Positions 1-6,164 are shown, counted from the first letter of the stretch. The stretch: DNA of 11,245 bases from Pseudomonadota bacterium (GCA_021783175.1 JAJXUF010000105.1:1-11245), one strand, 5' to 3'. Notes: generated by a model from the letters alone, not told the origin. Numbers and translations are program-made.

Positions 1-799
1 TGAAGCGGAACGGACTGGCTGCCACCGCCATGCGCATGCGGTTACAGACTATTTCGCCCTGCGCTCGCCCGGTAGAAGGCGCCAGAAAAGCAAATTCTGC
101 ACCCCCGATACGGGCGATTGTGTCTTCGCTCCGGCTGCGGTGCTTGAGCGTTCCGGCGATCCACGCAAGGAGTTGGTCGACGGCCTCATCGCCGTACTGC
201 GTGTAGATATGCTTCAGCCGATCAATGTCCAACCGCGCAAGCACCATGTCGCTGCCGTGGCGAACTGCGTGCGCCAGATCCTGCTCGCCGCGCTGCAGAA
301 AATAGCGCCTGCTGCTGAGCAGCGTCAGCGGATCCGTGATCGCCTGATCCTCGAGCGTTGCCTCGACCTCGGCAAGCTTGCGCGTCGTATCGTTAAACTT
401 CACGTGCGCCTGCACGCGTGCCTGCAGCTGCAATGGGTCGATAGGCTTGATGATGAAGTCGGTGGCCCCGCAGGCAAATGCACGTGCCTTGGTCTCTTCA
501 TCGTCAGCGCCGGTAATGGCAATGATTGGCAAATTGCGCAACTGCGGCTGCTCTGCCGCGCGGATACGACAAATGAGTCCATAGCCGTCAAGACCAGGCA
601 TCTCCATATCCGTAATCAGCGCCTTTATGCTTTCATCTCGCGCCAAAATCTCCCAGGCGGCCTCGCCATTGTTCGCCATGATCAGGTCAAAGTCCGTTTT
701 GAGCTTCCTCTCGATGGCTTTACGGATAACCAGCGAGTCATCGACAACCAGCACCCGCTCGCTTACGGCAGTTGCCTCGGCAATTTGTTGATTGGACAT
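1..799 (-). CDS. Receiver-GGDEF response regulator with degenerate GGDEF site (partial, runs off left edge)
   Basis: The frame is open from an ATG at 799 to the window edge (266 codons seen, C-terminus missing). An in-frame TGA lies two codons before the ATG, so this is the first possible start; no clear Shine-Dalgarno is visible. Residues about 15-135 form a receiver domain: acidic pair D20-D21, phospho-acceptor D64 in ITDMEMPGLDG, T96, and K118 followed by Pro. Residues about 150 onward are a GGDEF domain (ITDPLTLLSSRRYF, then LDIDRLKHIY). The signature is GGAEF at 232-236, so the acidic third residue needed for diguanylate cyclase activity is Ala. The usual FKxxND is LKHIYT, losing the guanine-contacting Asn. 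The inhibitory RxxD site is present (R223, D226), five residues before the signature as in PleD. I infer a phosphorylation-controlled c-di-GMP receptor rather than a cyclase. Domain assignment is firm; the function is inference. Confidence 0.88.
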   Translation of the reverse strand, partial: MSNQQIAEATAVSERVLVVDDSLVIRKAIERKLKTDFDLIMANNGEAAWEILARDESIKALITDMEMPGLDGYGLICRIRAAEQPQLRNLPIIAITGADDEETKARAFACGATDFIIKPIDPLQLQARVQAHVKFNDTTRKLAEVEATLEDQAITDPLTLLSSRRYFLQRGEQDLAHAVRHGSDMVLARLDIDRLKHIYTQYGDEAVDQLLAWIAGTLKHRSRSEDTIARIGGAEFAFLAPSTGRAQGEIVCNRMRMAVAASPFRF

Positions 800-1033
800 G
801 TTTCAACCCAGGTTTTGATAACCGCGCTGGAACTGTCTGCCACCTGAAGACAGCGACCCGCATGCGGCCTGACACGCCTCAATCCACCCCGGTTGCGGCA
901 CCGCGGGTGGACCCCCCGCAAATCCGTATGACTAACCCATACTTTTCCGTAAGTTTAGCAGCTGAAAAAGGGACGTGGCCGTCATGCGGGATAATCTCTT
1001 AGAATGGCGCAAGCGGCGGCAAAATTCCCCTAG

Positions 1034-1125
1034 GCGGTGGAGGTGTTCGGCGACGTGCCGAGGTTCGTTTCCGCTGCCTAACCGGGGGTGACCACAGGGC
1101 AGTCCCGTGGCCAACACCCCGCCGC
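1034..1125 (+). other. Candidate structured RNA element (multi-branch fold)
   Basis: Bases 1034-1047 pair with 1113-1125 as a 13-bp closing helix containing one G-U wobble and a single bulged A at 1041. Inside it are three further helices: CGGC-N5-GCCG at 1048-1060, GGTT/AACC at 1062-1083, and CCAC(a)GGG-N4-CCCGTGG at 1092-1110 with one bulged A. A fifth hairpin lies just outside, at 1133-1150. The pairs are read directly from the bases. Whether the element is transcribed is unknown. A GATAAT box at 990-995 lies upstream on the plus strand, and no T-tract terminator follows. I compared it by memory with RNase P, 4.5S, 5S, tmRNA, 6S, cobalamin, SAH, c-di-GMP and FMN RNAs and found no match. 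It could be a leader of egtD, a free-standing RNA, or DNA-level structure. Confidence 0.3.
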
Positions 1126-1383
1126 AGACGTCGCCAGCGGGCGATCTGGCATGTATTAGTACTTGCGCAGCCCGCTTGGCGCCTGAACACTACTTATCCA
1201 AAATGAATGCCAATGATCGATGCGCTGCATGGCCATACCCGTGGAAGGCGCCACCGGAACCGACCTGCGCCTGGCGCTGCCGGCGGTTGCGCAGCGCGCT
1301 TTTCCTGCGCTGCGACTTGCCGTCGAAGAGGCGCAGTGGCTTGACGTCTGCCTACCTCCATGGGCTGCTGTGCATCGACAATA

Positions 1384-1388
1384 GGGAG
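1384..1388 (+). promoter_or_regulatory. Ribosome binding site of egtD, choosing the second ATG
   Basis: GGGAG sits 8 bases before the ATG at 1397 but only 2 bases before the ATG at 1391. The two ATGs are in frame (ATGACCATG). Spacing therefore favours 1397 as the start of egtD. Confidence 0.65.
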
Positions 1389-1396
1389 ATATGACC

Positions 1397-2362
1397 ATGG
1401 CTGCGCGCAGGATTCGCTTTTCCGATTTTCATCCCCCCACGAATACCTTTCGCAAGGAAGTGCTTGACGGCCTGAGCCAGCAACCAAAGCGCATTGCGCC
1501 AAAATTTTTCTACGATTCGCGCGGGTCCGAACTTTTTGATGCGATCTGTGCGTTGCCGGAATACTACCCGACACGTACTGAGATCGATATTCTGAAGGAT
1601 CATGCAGCACAGATTGCGAGTCTAACCGGTCCGAACTGCCGACTCATTGAGTTCGGCAGCGGAAACAGCCACAAGGTGCGCCTGCTGCTCGAGACCCTGC
1701 GCCCAGCGGCCTACCTTCCGATGGACATTGCATGCGACCAGCTTTCTCAGGCGGCCCAGGCGCTAGCCGACATCTATCCCTGGCTTGAGGTGCATGCCAC
1801 GTGCATCGATTTCAGCCGACACTTCGTGATACCCCCTATTTCCGGTGTCGGCCGGAAGCTGGCGTTTTTTCCGGGTTCCAGCATCGGCAACTTCGAACCG
1901 GATGACACAATTGTCTTTCTGCGGGACGTCGCGCGCACGGTCGAGCCGGATGGCGCGCTCCTGATAGGGGTCGACCTAAAGAAAGACCCACGGGTGCTGC
2001 ACGCCGCATACAATGATGTGCCGGGAATCACGGCGCAGTTCAATTTGAATCTTTTGACACGCATAAACCGAGAGTTGGACGGCAATTTCGTGCTGGAAAA
2101 TTTCGCCCATTTGGCCTTCTACAACCAGGCCCACGGCCGTATCGAGATGCATCTGACAAGTCTCCAGGACCAGGACATACGCATCGGCGACGACAGTTTC
2201 CATTTTGCCCGCGGTGAGCACATGCATACTGAGAATTCCTATAAATACGACATAACTGAATTCCAGGATATCGCGCGCAAAGCCGGTTTCGAACCGACAG
2301 CGGTATGGACCGATCCAGGGCATCTTTTCAGCGTGCACTATCTCAATCTGGGTCGATACTGA
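1397..2362 (+). CDS. egtD: L-histidine N(alpha)-trimethyltransferase EgtD (hercynine synthesis)
   Basis: This cytosolic SAM-dependent enzyme trimethylates the alpha-amino group of histidine to hercynine, the first step of ergothioneine synthesis. It has 321 residues, the usual EgtD length. The N-terminal stretch PKFFYDSRGSELFDAICALP and the SAM loop with G87-S88-G89 (EFGSGNSHK) are typical of the family. The mid-protein RIEMHL and the C-terminal TENSYKY are also diagnostic; E279 and S281 correspond to the Glu and Ser that hold histidine in mycobacterial EgtD. The start at 1397 is chosen from ribosome binding site spacing, with 1391 as the alternative. No EgtB, EgtC or EgtE gene is visible on either side, so the sulfur-inserting partner must be elsewhere if the pathway is complete. 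The next gene, fabA, begins 237 bases downstream and probably has its own promoter. A related methyltransferase with another substrate is possible but less likely. Confidence 0.9.
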   Translation: MAARRIRFSDFHPPTNTFRKEVLDGLSQQPKRIAPKFFYDSRGSELFDAICALPEYYPTRTEIDILKDHAAQIASLTGPNCRLIEFGSGNSHKVRLLLETLRPAAYLPMDIACDQLSQAAQALADIYPWLEVHATCIDFSRHFVIPPISGVGRKLAFFPGSSIGNFEPDDTIVFLRDVARTVEPDGALLIGVDLKKDPRVLHAAYNDVPGITAQFNLNLLTRINRELDGNFVLENFAHLAFYNQAHGRIEMHLTSLQDQDIRIGDDSFHFARGEHMHTENSYKYDITEFQDIARKAGFEPTAVWTDPGHLFSVHYLNLGRY

Positions 2363-2599
2363 GGACGCAGTCGTCAACCTGCCGGAGTGAAGTAATGCTC
2401 TCGTCATTTGCCAGACAGGGCCAAATCGGCTTTAATCAAACGATTGCTGGTCCTGCTTGGACTGGAACGATTCCATGGGGACAGCCCAGCACCTGCCCGG
2501 GTGTGGTATAGTCTGAAGCGTATTCCAACCCAATACGGATTTGAGCCGCGTCCGGTTGGTTACGAAGGCACCTACGTCAACCATATATCAATCCAACAA
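2363..2599 (+). other. egtD-fabA intergenic region with a possible leader ORF
   Basis: This gap holds a 38-codon ORF at 2395-2511 with a good Shine-Dalgarno (GGAG at 2384-2387, 7 bases before its ATG). Its product resembles nothing I know. In the fabA frame there are 64 further open codons upstream of the fabA ATG, back to a TTG at 2408, with a stop at 2393-2395. An extended -10 promoter at 2504-2512 lies within the gap. The leader ORF could be a regulatory peptide or chance. Confidence 0.35.
2504..2512 (+). promoter_or_regulatory. Candidate extended -10 promoter of fabAB
   Basis: TGGTATAGT contains the TG of an extended -10 and a TATAGT hexamer (5 of 6 matches to consensus). No good -35 is seen at 17 bases, which extended -10 promoters tolerate. 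Transcription from about 2519 would give a leader of about 80 bases before the fabA ATG at 2600. It would exclude the longer in-frame N-terminus. Confidence 0.4.
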
Positions 2600-3115
2600 A
2601 TGCAGAGAAAAAGCAGCTTCAGCCACGAGGAGCTACTGCAGTGCGGTCGCGGCGAAATGTTTGGACCCGGTAATGCGCAGCTGCCGTTGCCGCCCATGCT
2701 CATGTTCGATCGCATCGTAAGGATTGCCGAAGATGGGGGCGCCAACGGCAAGGGGCAAATAATTGCAGAACTAGATATCAGGCCGGAGTTGTGGTTTTTC
2801 GGCTGTCATTTTGAGGGGGACCCGGTGATGCCGGGCTGTCTCGGCCTGGACGCCATGTGGCAGCTACTCGGATTTTTTCTCGGCTGGCTTGGGGGCCTGG
2901 GTCATGGTCGGGCACTCGGTGCCGGTGAGGTGAAATTCACCGGACAGGTCACCCCGAAGAACAGGCTGGTGACCTACCGCGTGGACATACGGCGTCTGAT
3001 AATGCGCAAGCTGTACATGGGCATTGCCGACGCAGTTATGGAAGTCGACGGACGCCCGATATACGAAGCGACCGACTTGCGGGTTGGCCTTTTCGTTTCA
3101 ACGGAAAATTTTTAG
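2600..3115 (+). CDS. fabA: 3-hydroxydecanoyl-ACP dehydratase/isomerase FabA
   Basis: FabA dehydrates 3-hydroxydecanoyl-ACP and isomerises trans-2- to cis-3-decenoyl-ACP, the step that starts anaerobic unsaturated fatty acid synthesis in the cytosol. From the ATG at 2600 the product is 171 residues, exactly the E. coli length. The hot-dog fold signature [20 protein letters not shown] carries the catalytic pair H70 and D84 at E. coli positions. The C-terminal half ([13 protein letters not shown], then ATDLRVGLF) also matches. The frame stays open upstream to a TTG at 2408, which would give 235 residues. I reject that because the family has no such extension and a promoter-like element lies inside it. 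The chosen ATG has no Shine-Dalgarno, which is unusual next to fabB. fabB follows after 11 bases, so the two form an operon. Confidence 0.95.
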   Translation: MQRKSSFSHEELLQCGRGEMFGPGNAQLPLPPMLMFDRIVRIAEDGGANGKGQIIAELDIRPELWFFGCHFEGDPVMPGCLGLDAMWQLLGFFLGWLGGLGHGRALGAGEVKFTGQVTPKNRLVTYRVDIRRLIMRKLYMGIADAVMEVDGRPIYEATDLRVGLFVSTENF

Positions 3116-3126
3116 GGGAATTTACC

Positions 3127-4344
3127 GTGAGACGCGTAGTCGTAACGGGGCTCGGCATTGTTTCGAGCATCGGTAACAACAAGGAAGAAGTGCGCGAATC
3201 GCTTCGTCAGGGGCGGTCGGGGATAGAATTTCACCAGGAATACGTCGACCTGGGCTTCCGTACCGCAGTGCATGGGCCGATCCGGCTGAATCCGGAAGAG
3301 CTGATTGACCGGAAGATCTACCGCTTCATCGGCAATGGAGCAGCCTACAGCTACCTGGCGATGCGTGAAGCCATCGCGGATTCCGGTCTTACCGAAGCAC
3401 AGATTTCCAATCTACGCACTGGCCTGATTGCCGGCTCCGGCGGCTCTTCCACGGAAAACGTGGTACGCGCGGTTGATCTTTTGCGCGAAAAGGGCCTGCG
3501 CAAGGTGGGGCCGTACATGGTCACCCGCACAATGTCCAGCACCAACGCGGCTTGCTTGGCGACAGCATTCAAGATCAAGGGCGTCAGCTATTCCATTAGC
3601 TCCGCCTGCGCCACAAGCGCGCATTGTATTGGTAACGCAGCCGAACTCATCCAGATGGGCAAACAGGACATCGTCTTTGCGGGCGGTGGAGATGAAGTGC
3701 ACTGGACCATGACGCTTTTGTTCGACGCCATGGGAGCGCTTTCGTCAAAATTTAACGACAGCCCGACGACAGCCTCACGCCCGTACGACGCGAACCGCGA
3801 CGGTTTCGTCATCTCGGGAGGCGGCGGCATGGTGGTACTGGAAGAATTGGAACACGCGCGTGCACGCGGCGCCAAGATATACGGGGAACTCACCGGCTAC
3901 GGTGCAACCTCCGACGGTTTCGACATGGTGCAACCGTCAGGCGAAGGGGCGGTACGCTGCATGCGGCAGGCACTGGCCGGAATCCGCGCCCCGGTTGATT
4001 ACATCAATTCGCATGGCACAAGCACGCCGGTAGGCGATATGCGCGAAATTGAGGCGATCCGTGAAGTATTCGGCGACAAGTGCCCGCCGATTAGTTCTAC
4101 CAAATCGATCACCGGTCACGCGCTCGGCGGCGCCGGCGTTAACGAGGCAATCTACTGCCTGCTCATGATGGAATCCGGATTTATAACCGCATCGGCGAAC
4201 ATATTCGACCCTGATCCGGCGGCCGAAGGCATCCCGTTAGTGCGCAGTCGCATCGACAACGCCAAGCTCGACACGGTGCTGTCCAACAGCTTCGGCTTCG
4301 GGGGAACCAACGCCTGTCTCGTCTTCCAGCGTTTCCATGGATGA
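3127..4344 (+). CDS. fabB: 3-oxoacyl-ACP synthase I FabB
   Basis: FabB condenses malonyl-ACP with acyl-ACP and is the enzyme that elongates the cis-3-decenoyl-ACP made by FabA, so the pair commits carbon to unsaturated fatty acids. The product has 405 residues, close to E. coli FabB. The thiolase-fold catalytic residues are all present: nucleophile C161 in SSACATS, H296 in [10 protein letters not shown]326 and H331 in [13 protein letters not shown]. The C-terminal [12 protein letters not shown] is the usual KAS ending. The start is a GTG at 3127 with a good Shine-Dalgarno (GGGGA at 3115-3119, overlapping the fabA stop, spacing 7). The 11-base gap indicates co-transcription and probably coupled translation with fabA. 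Nothing is truncated. Assignment to FabB rather than FabF rests on the pairing with fabA and on overall similarity. Confidence 0.95.
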   Translation: MRRVVVTGLGIVSSIGNNKEEVRESLRQGRSGIEFHQEYVDLGFRTAVHGPIRLNPEELIDRKIYRFIGNGAAYSYLAMREAIADSGLTEAQISNLRTGLIAGSGGSSTENVVRAVDLLREKGLRKVGPYMVTRTMSSTNAACLATAFKIKGVSYSISSACATSAHCIGNAAELIQMGKQDIVFAGGGDEVHWTMTLLFDAMGALSSKFNDSPTTASRPYDANRDGFVISGGGGMVVLEELEHARARGAKIYGELTGYGATSDGFDMVQPSGEGAVRCMRQALAGIRAPVDYINSHGTSTPVGDMREIEAIREVFGDKCPPISSTKSITGHALGGAGVNEAIYCLLMMESGFITASANIFDPDPAAEGIPLVRSRIDNAKLDTVLSNSFGFGGTNACLVFQRFHG

Positions 4345-4371
4345 GTCTGGATCTCAAGATAATTTTCCTGT

Positions 4372-4432
4372 CGGCGACTGCCAAACTCGCGGTTTTTGAT
4401 TCACACCCAGCGGCAAATTGCTGGAGTCGCCG
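4372..4432 (+). repeat. Inverted repeat downstream of fabB
   Basis: CGGCGACT at 4372-4379 pairs with AGTCGCCG at 4425-4432 (8 bp). Just inside the right arm is a second hairpin, CCAGC-N8-GCTGG at 4407-4424. The pair begins 27 bases after the fabB stop. No T-tract follows, so this is not a standard intrinsic terminator. It may stabilise the fabAB transcript end. Confidence 0.4.
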
Positions 4433-4458
4433 CCGTGTCTGCGGGCAATTCTCAGTGC

Positions 4459-4483
4459 AGCTGCCAGGCTGAGCCTCGCAGCT
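4459..4483 (+). repeat. Hairpin in the fabB / GIY-YIG convergent gap
   Basis: AGCTGC (4459-4464) pairs with GCAGCT (4478-4483), then one C-C mismatch, then AGGC (4466-4469) with GCCT (4473-4476) around a TGA loop. That is ten base pairs with one mismatch. No T-run follows on either strand. Further hairpins follow at 4529-4546 (AGCGCG-N6-CGCGCT) and 4556-4567 (palindrome CTGCCGCGGCAG), making this gap unusually structured. Confidence 0.4.
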
Positions 4484-4611
4484 CAGAAACACGAATGCGG
4501 ATTTCCGATGCGTCTGTGCCAACCGGCGAGCGCGCTTAATCGCGCTGCTAGTCTCCTGCCGCGGCAGCAAAACACTCCAGGAGTTCAGACAAAGCGGCGG
4601 GCTCGCACATC

Positions 4612-4899
4612 TCAATCGCGCCTGCGGCCACGCGCTCTGGATGCCAGCTGCATCAGTGCCTGCTTTTGCGCACGGGTGAGGCGTTTGACGGCCCACTCCC
4701 GGCGCAATGCCTTGGCTCGGCTAGTGCAGATCTCTAAATAACGCAGTTCCACCGGCCCGCGCCCGCGGGTATAGCGGGCGGCTCGTCCCGCATTATGCAA
4801 CTGCAGTCGGCGCTTTAGATTGTTGGTTATTCCGGTATAGAACGTCCCGTCGCTGCATTCGACGATGTAGAGTTGCCACCCTGCCGCATCTGCATTCAT
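4612..4899 (-). CDS. GIY-YIG superfamily protein, UPF0213 / YhbQ type
   Basis: This is a single-domain GIY-YIG nuclease-fold protein of about 95 residues. The core LYIVECSDGTFYTGITNN contains the variant GIY...YIG elements (LYI and YTGI). After it come NLKRRLQLHNAG, with the conserved Arg, and the family's C-terminal pattern ALRREWAVKRLTRAQKQAL. UPF0213 proteins lack a well-defined cellular role; nuclease activity is possible from the fold. I chose the ATG at 4899 because family members have only a short tail before the first strand. An in-frame ATG at 4923 would add eight residues, and neither start has a good Shine-Dalgarno. The start codon lies inside the dyad at 4898-4910, so a protein bound there could block expression. 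At the 3' end, a +1 shift opens another 34 codons to a stop at 4548-4550 (see findings). It is convergent with fabB and divergent from tatT. Confidence 0.8.
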   Translation of the reverse strand: MNADAAGWQLYIVECSDGTFYTGITNNLKRRLQLHNAGRAARYTRGRGPVELRYLEICTSRAKALRREWAVKRLTRAQKQALMQLASRARGRRRD

Positions 4900-4910
4900 G
4901 ACATTGTCAT
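4898..4910. promoter_or_regulatory. Dyad ATGAC-N3-GTCAT, copy 1 (operator candidate)
   Basis: ATGAC ATT GTCAT, with one more matching base on each side (C and G) and TGCA placed symmetrically outside at 4891-4894 and 4914-4917. It covers the start codon of the minus-strand GIY-YIG gene. The same 13-base architecture recurs at 5135-5147. Confidence 0.45.
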
Positions 4911-5056
4911 GCCTGCAGTCCATGTTCTGGCGAGCCCCGTTTCACATCCTTGGTCGCGTCCATTTTCGGTTGAGAGACGGTCTGCAATTTGGCAGCCACC
5001 ATCCACAAAACACCTGGGATTTTCCCGACTTGGAATTCATGGGCGAGCTCTTGACG

Positions 5057-5126
5057 CTTGCGGCCAAGGTGAGATTGCCTGGGATAGCGATTCCGCAACA
5101 TGTTGCTATTTTTACTTGCGGCCAAG
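5057..5126. repeat. 12-base direct repeat CTTGCGGCCAAG (two copies)
   Basis: Exact copies lie at 5057-5068 and 5115-5126, start to start 58 bases apart. Each is itself partly symmetric (CTTG-N4-CAAG). The perfect palindrome GCAACATGTTGC lies between them at 5095-5106. Confidence 0.5.
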
Positions 5127-5134
5127 CAAATTAA

Positions 5135-5147
5135 ATGACCGGGTCAT
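5135..5147. promoter_or_regulatory. Dyad ATGAC-N3-GTCAT, copy 2 (operator candidate)
   Basis: ATGAC CGG GTCAT; because of the spacer bases the arms extend inward to ATGACC/GGTCAT. It lies 9 bases after the second CTTGCGGCCAAG and 13 bases before the -35 of the tatT promoter candidate. Arms and spacer length are identical to copy 1. Confidence 0.45.
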
Positions 5148-5160
5148 GTTTGAAATATAT

Positions 5161-5189
5161 TTGTAAGCCTTTGTTTTGATATGTAGTAT
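5161..5189 (+). promoter_or_regulatory. Candidate promoter of the tatT-dctPQM operon
   Basis: TTGTAA (5161-5166) and TAGTAT (5184-5189) are separated by 17 bases, each with 4 of 6 consensus matches, in the most AT-rich part of the gap. A weak promoter just downstream of a dyad would suit regulated expression. The match is modest. Confidence 0.3.
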
Positions 5190-5269
5190 ATGCTGAATCA
5201 CAAACCATTCAACTTGCGCGACGTGCCTTTGTTGCCGATGCCAGTCTTGAATCCACCCGGGTGCAGTTG

Positions 5270-6160
5270 ATGTTCAAGTTAGCCTGCAACGCGCGGCGCG
5301 CGTTTTTTGCCGCGCCTACAATACTAATCGTGCCGTTCATCGCTTTCCTTCTCGATGGCTGCGCGATGATGGCGTCGTCTACCACCAGTCACTTGGCCGG
5401 CGATCTGGCCGGTGCGATCGCCAATCAGGACGACCCGCAAACGGTGCGGGACGGAGCGCCCGCATATCTGCTGCTGGTGGACGGGCTCATTCAGGGCAAC
5501 CCGACGAACCAGCAACTCCTGATTGCGGGTGCACGCCTGTACTCGACTTATGCGGCGGTTTTCGTCAAAGATCCTGCGCGCGCCGCGCACATGGCAGAAC
5601 GGGCGCGCAATTACGGACTGCGTGCGCTATGTCAGCGTTATCGACCCTTTTGCAGTCCGGACGCACGTTCTTACCAGACCTTTGTTACAGACCTGTCAGC
5701 CTTGCACCGGTCCGACGTGCCGGCCCTTTATGCCTATGCCTCGGCGTGGGCCGAATGGATTCAGACGCATTCGGACGACTGGAACGCGACCGCGGAACTG
5801 CCCCAGCTGACCGCTGCGATGCAACGCGTTGTCGCGCTGGATGATGGTTATAATTATGGAAACGCGCATGTCTATCTTGGCGTACTCGATACGCTGCGTC
5901 CGGCAGCCCTTGGCGGCAAGCCCGAAGAAGGTCGATCCAATTTCAAGCAGGCCATAGCACTATCTGGCGGACACAACCTCATGGCCAAGGTGCTGTATGC
6001 CAAGGACTACGCGCGTCTGGTCTACAACCGCGCACTGCATGACAGATTGTTGAAAGAAGTGATCGCCGCCGATCCCCATTCACCGGGACTGACATTGAGC
6101 AACGTACTTGCGCAACGACTGGCGCGAAAGCTGCTCGCCAGCGCCGACACCTATTTCTAA
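5270..6160 (+). CDS. tatT: TatT: TPR-containing TRAP transporter accessory lipoprotein
   Basis: TatT is the extra component of TPAT transporters. In Treponema pallidum (Tp0956) it is a trimeric, pore-containing lipoprotein with TPR-like helices that binds the substrate-binding protein. Here the 296-residue product starts with a basic segment and a hydrophobic stretch (about 11-29), ending in LLDGC. C31 is the likely lipidated Cys, although Asp at the -2 position of the lipobox is unusual. The rest is alpha-helical. It shows family landmarks: QDDPQTVRDGAPAYLLLVDG, then ALGGKPEEGRSNFKQAIALS, NLMAKVLYAKDYAR and a C-terminal LLASADTYF. The ATG at 5270 follows GGGTG with a spacing of six; a GTG at 5261 would add three residues. 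It is first in the operon, ahead of dctP, dctQ and dctM. Recognition rests on these motifs and on the neighbouring TRAP genes. Confidence 0.88.
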   Translation: MFKLACNARRAFFAAPTILIVPFIAFLLDGCAMMASSTTSHLAGDLAGAIANQDDPQTVRDGAPAYLLLVDGLIQGNPTNQQLLIAGARLYSTYAAVFVKDPARAAHMAERARNYGLRALCQRYRPFCSPDARSYQTFVTDLSALHRSDVPALYAYASAWAEWIQTHSDDWNATAELPQLTAAMQRVVALDDGYNYGNAHVYLGVLDTLRPAALGGKPEEGRSNFKQAIALSGGHNLMAKVLYAKDYARLVYNRALHDRLLKEVIAADPHSPGLTLSNVLAQRLARKLLASADTYF

Positions 6161-6164
6161 GGAG
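6159..6164 (+). promoter_or_regulatory. Strong Shine-Dalgarno not used by dctP
   Basis: AAGGAG overlaps the tatT stop and stands 6 bases before an ATG at 6171. It is the best ribosome binding site in the window, yet dctP starts at 6305 behind its own weaker site (GAGGT at 6296-6300, spacing 4). Confidence 0.5.

Larger units (their letters stand above)
800..1396. other. Intergenic region without a convincing gene, between the GGDEF regulator and egtD
   Basis: About 600 bases between divergent genes. I recognise no protein here. The only frame ending suggestively is a 54-codon plus-strand ORF at 1220-1384 whose stop abuts the egtD ribosome binding site. It lacks a good ribosome binding site and resembles no family I know. 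Other contents: a dyad GTATG-N7-CATAC at 926-942, a GATAAT box at 990-995 (5 of 6 matches to a -10 element, without a convincing -35), the multi-helix fold at 1034-1125, and a hairpin GCCAG-N8-CTGGC at 1133-1150. The promoters of both flanking genes must lie here, but I cannot place them with confidence. Confidence 0.6.
4912..5269. other. Divergent intergenic region upstream of the TPAT operon
   Basis: About 360 bases, noticeably more AT-rich towards tatT. Open frames exist on both strands but none resembles a known protein or has a convincing start. The region holds a 12-base direct repeat (CTTGCGGCCAAG), a perfect palindrome (GCAACATGTTGC), the second ATGAC-N3-GTCAT dyad and a weak promoter candidate. 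It reads as a control region rather than a decayed gene. Confidence 0.5.

Noticed and set aside
140..847. 235-codon plus-strand open frame
   Set aside because: It is the antisense shadow of the receiver-GGDEF gene, whose motifs (DD, TDMEMPG, KP, RxxD) are clear on the minus strand.
1076..1082. GCCTAAC, matching the integron attC half-site RYYYAAC
   Set aside because: No matching GTTRRRY partner lies at a suitable distance downstream, and there is no integrase or cassette structure.
1092..1110. CACAGGGCA, resembling part of the c-di-GMP-I riboswitch
   Set aside because: The other conserved blocks (such as GCAAAGCC and the tetraloop receptor) are missing; the bases are explained by a simple hairpin.
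1220..1384. 54-codon ORF directly upstream of egtD
   Set aside because: No Shine-Dalgarno and no recognisable family; its end next to the egtD ribosome binding site is suggestive but not enough to call a gene.
2408..2599. FabA with a 64-residue N-terminal extension from a TTG start
   Set aside because: FabA from the internal ATG has the exact family length and catalytic numbering, the TTG has no ribosome binding site, and an extended -10 lies inside the extension. Kept only as a finding.
4181..4696. 171-codon minus-strand ORF across the fabB end and the gap
   Set aside because: Overlaps fabB and the GIY-YIG gene in another frame; Arg/Cys-rich composition typical of a shadow frame.
4907..5125. 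72-codon minus-strand ORF in the divergent intergenic region
   Set aside because: No recognisable protein family, no ribosome binding site, and it overlaps repeats and dyads better explained as control sequence.
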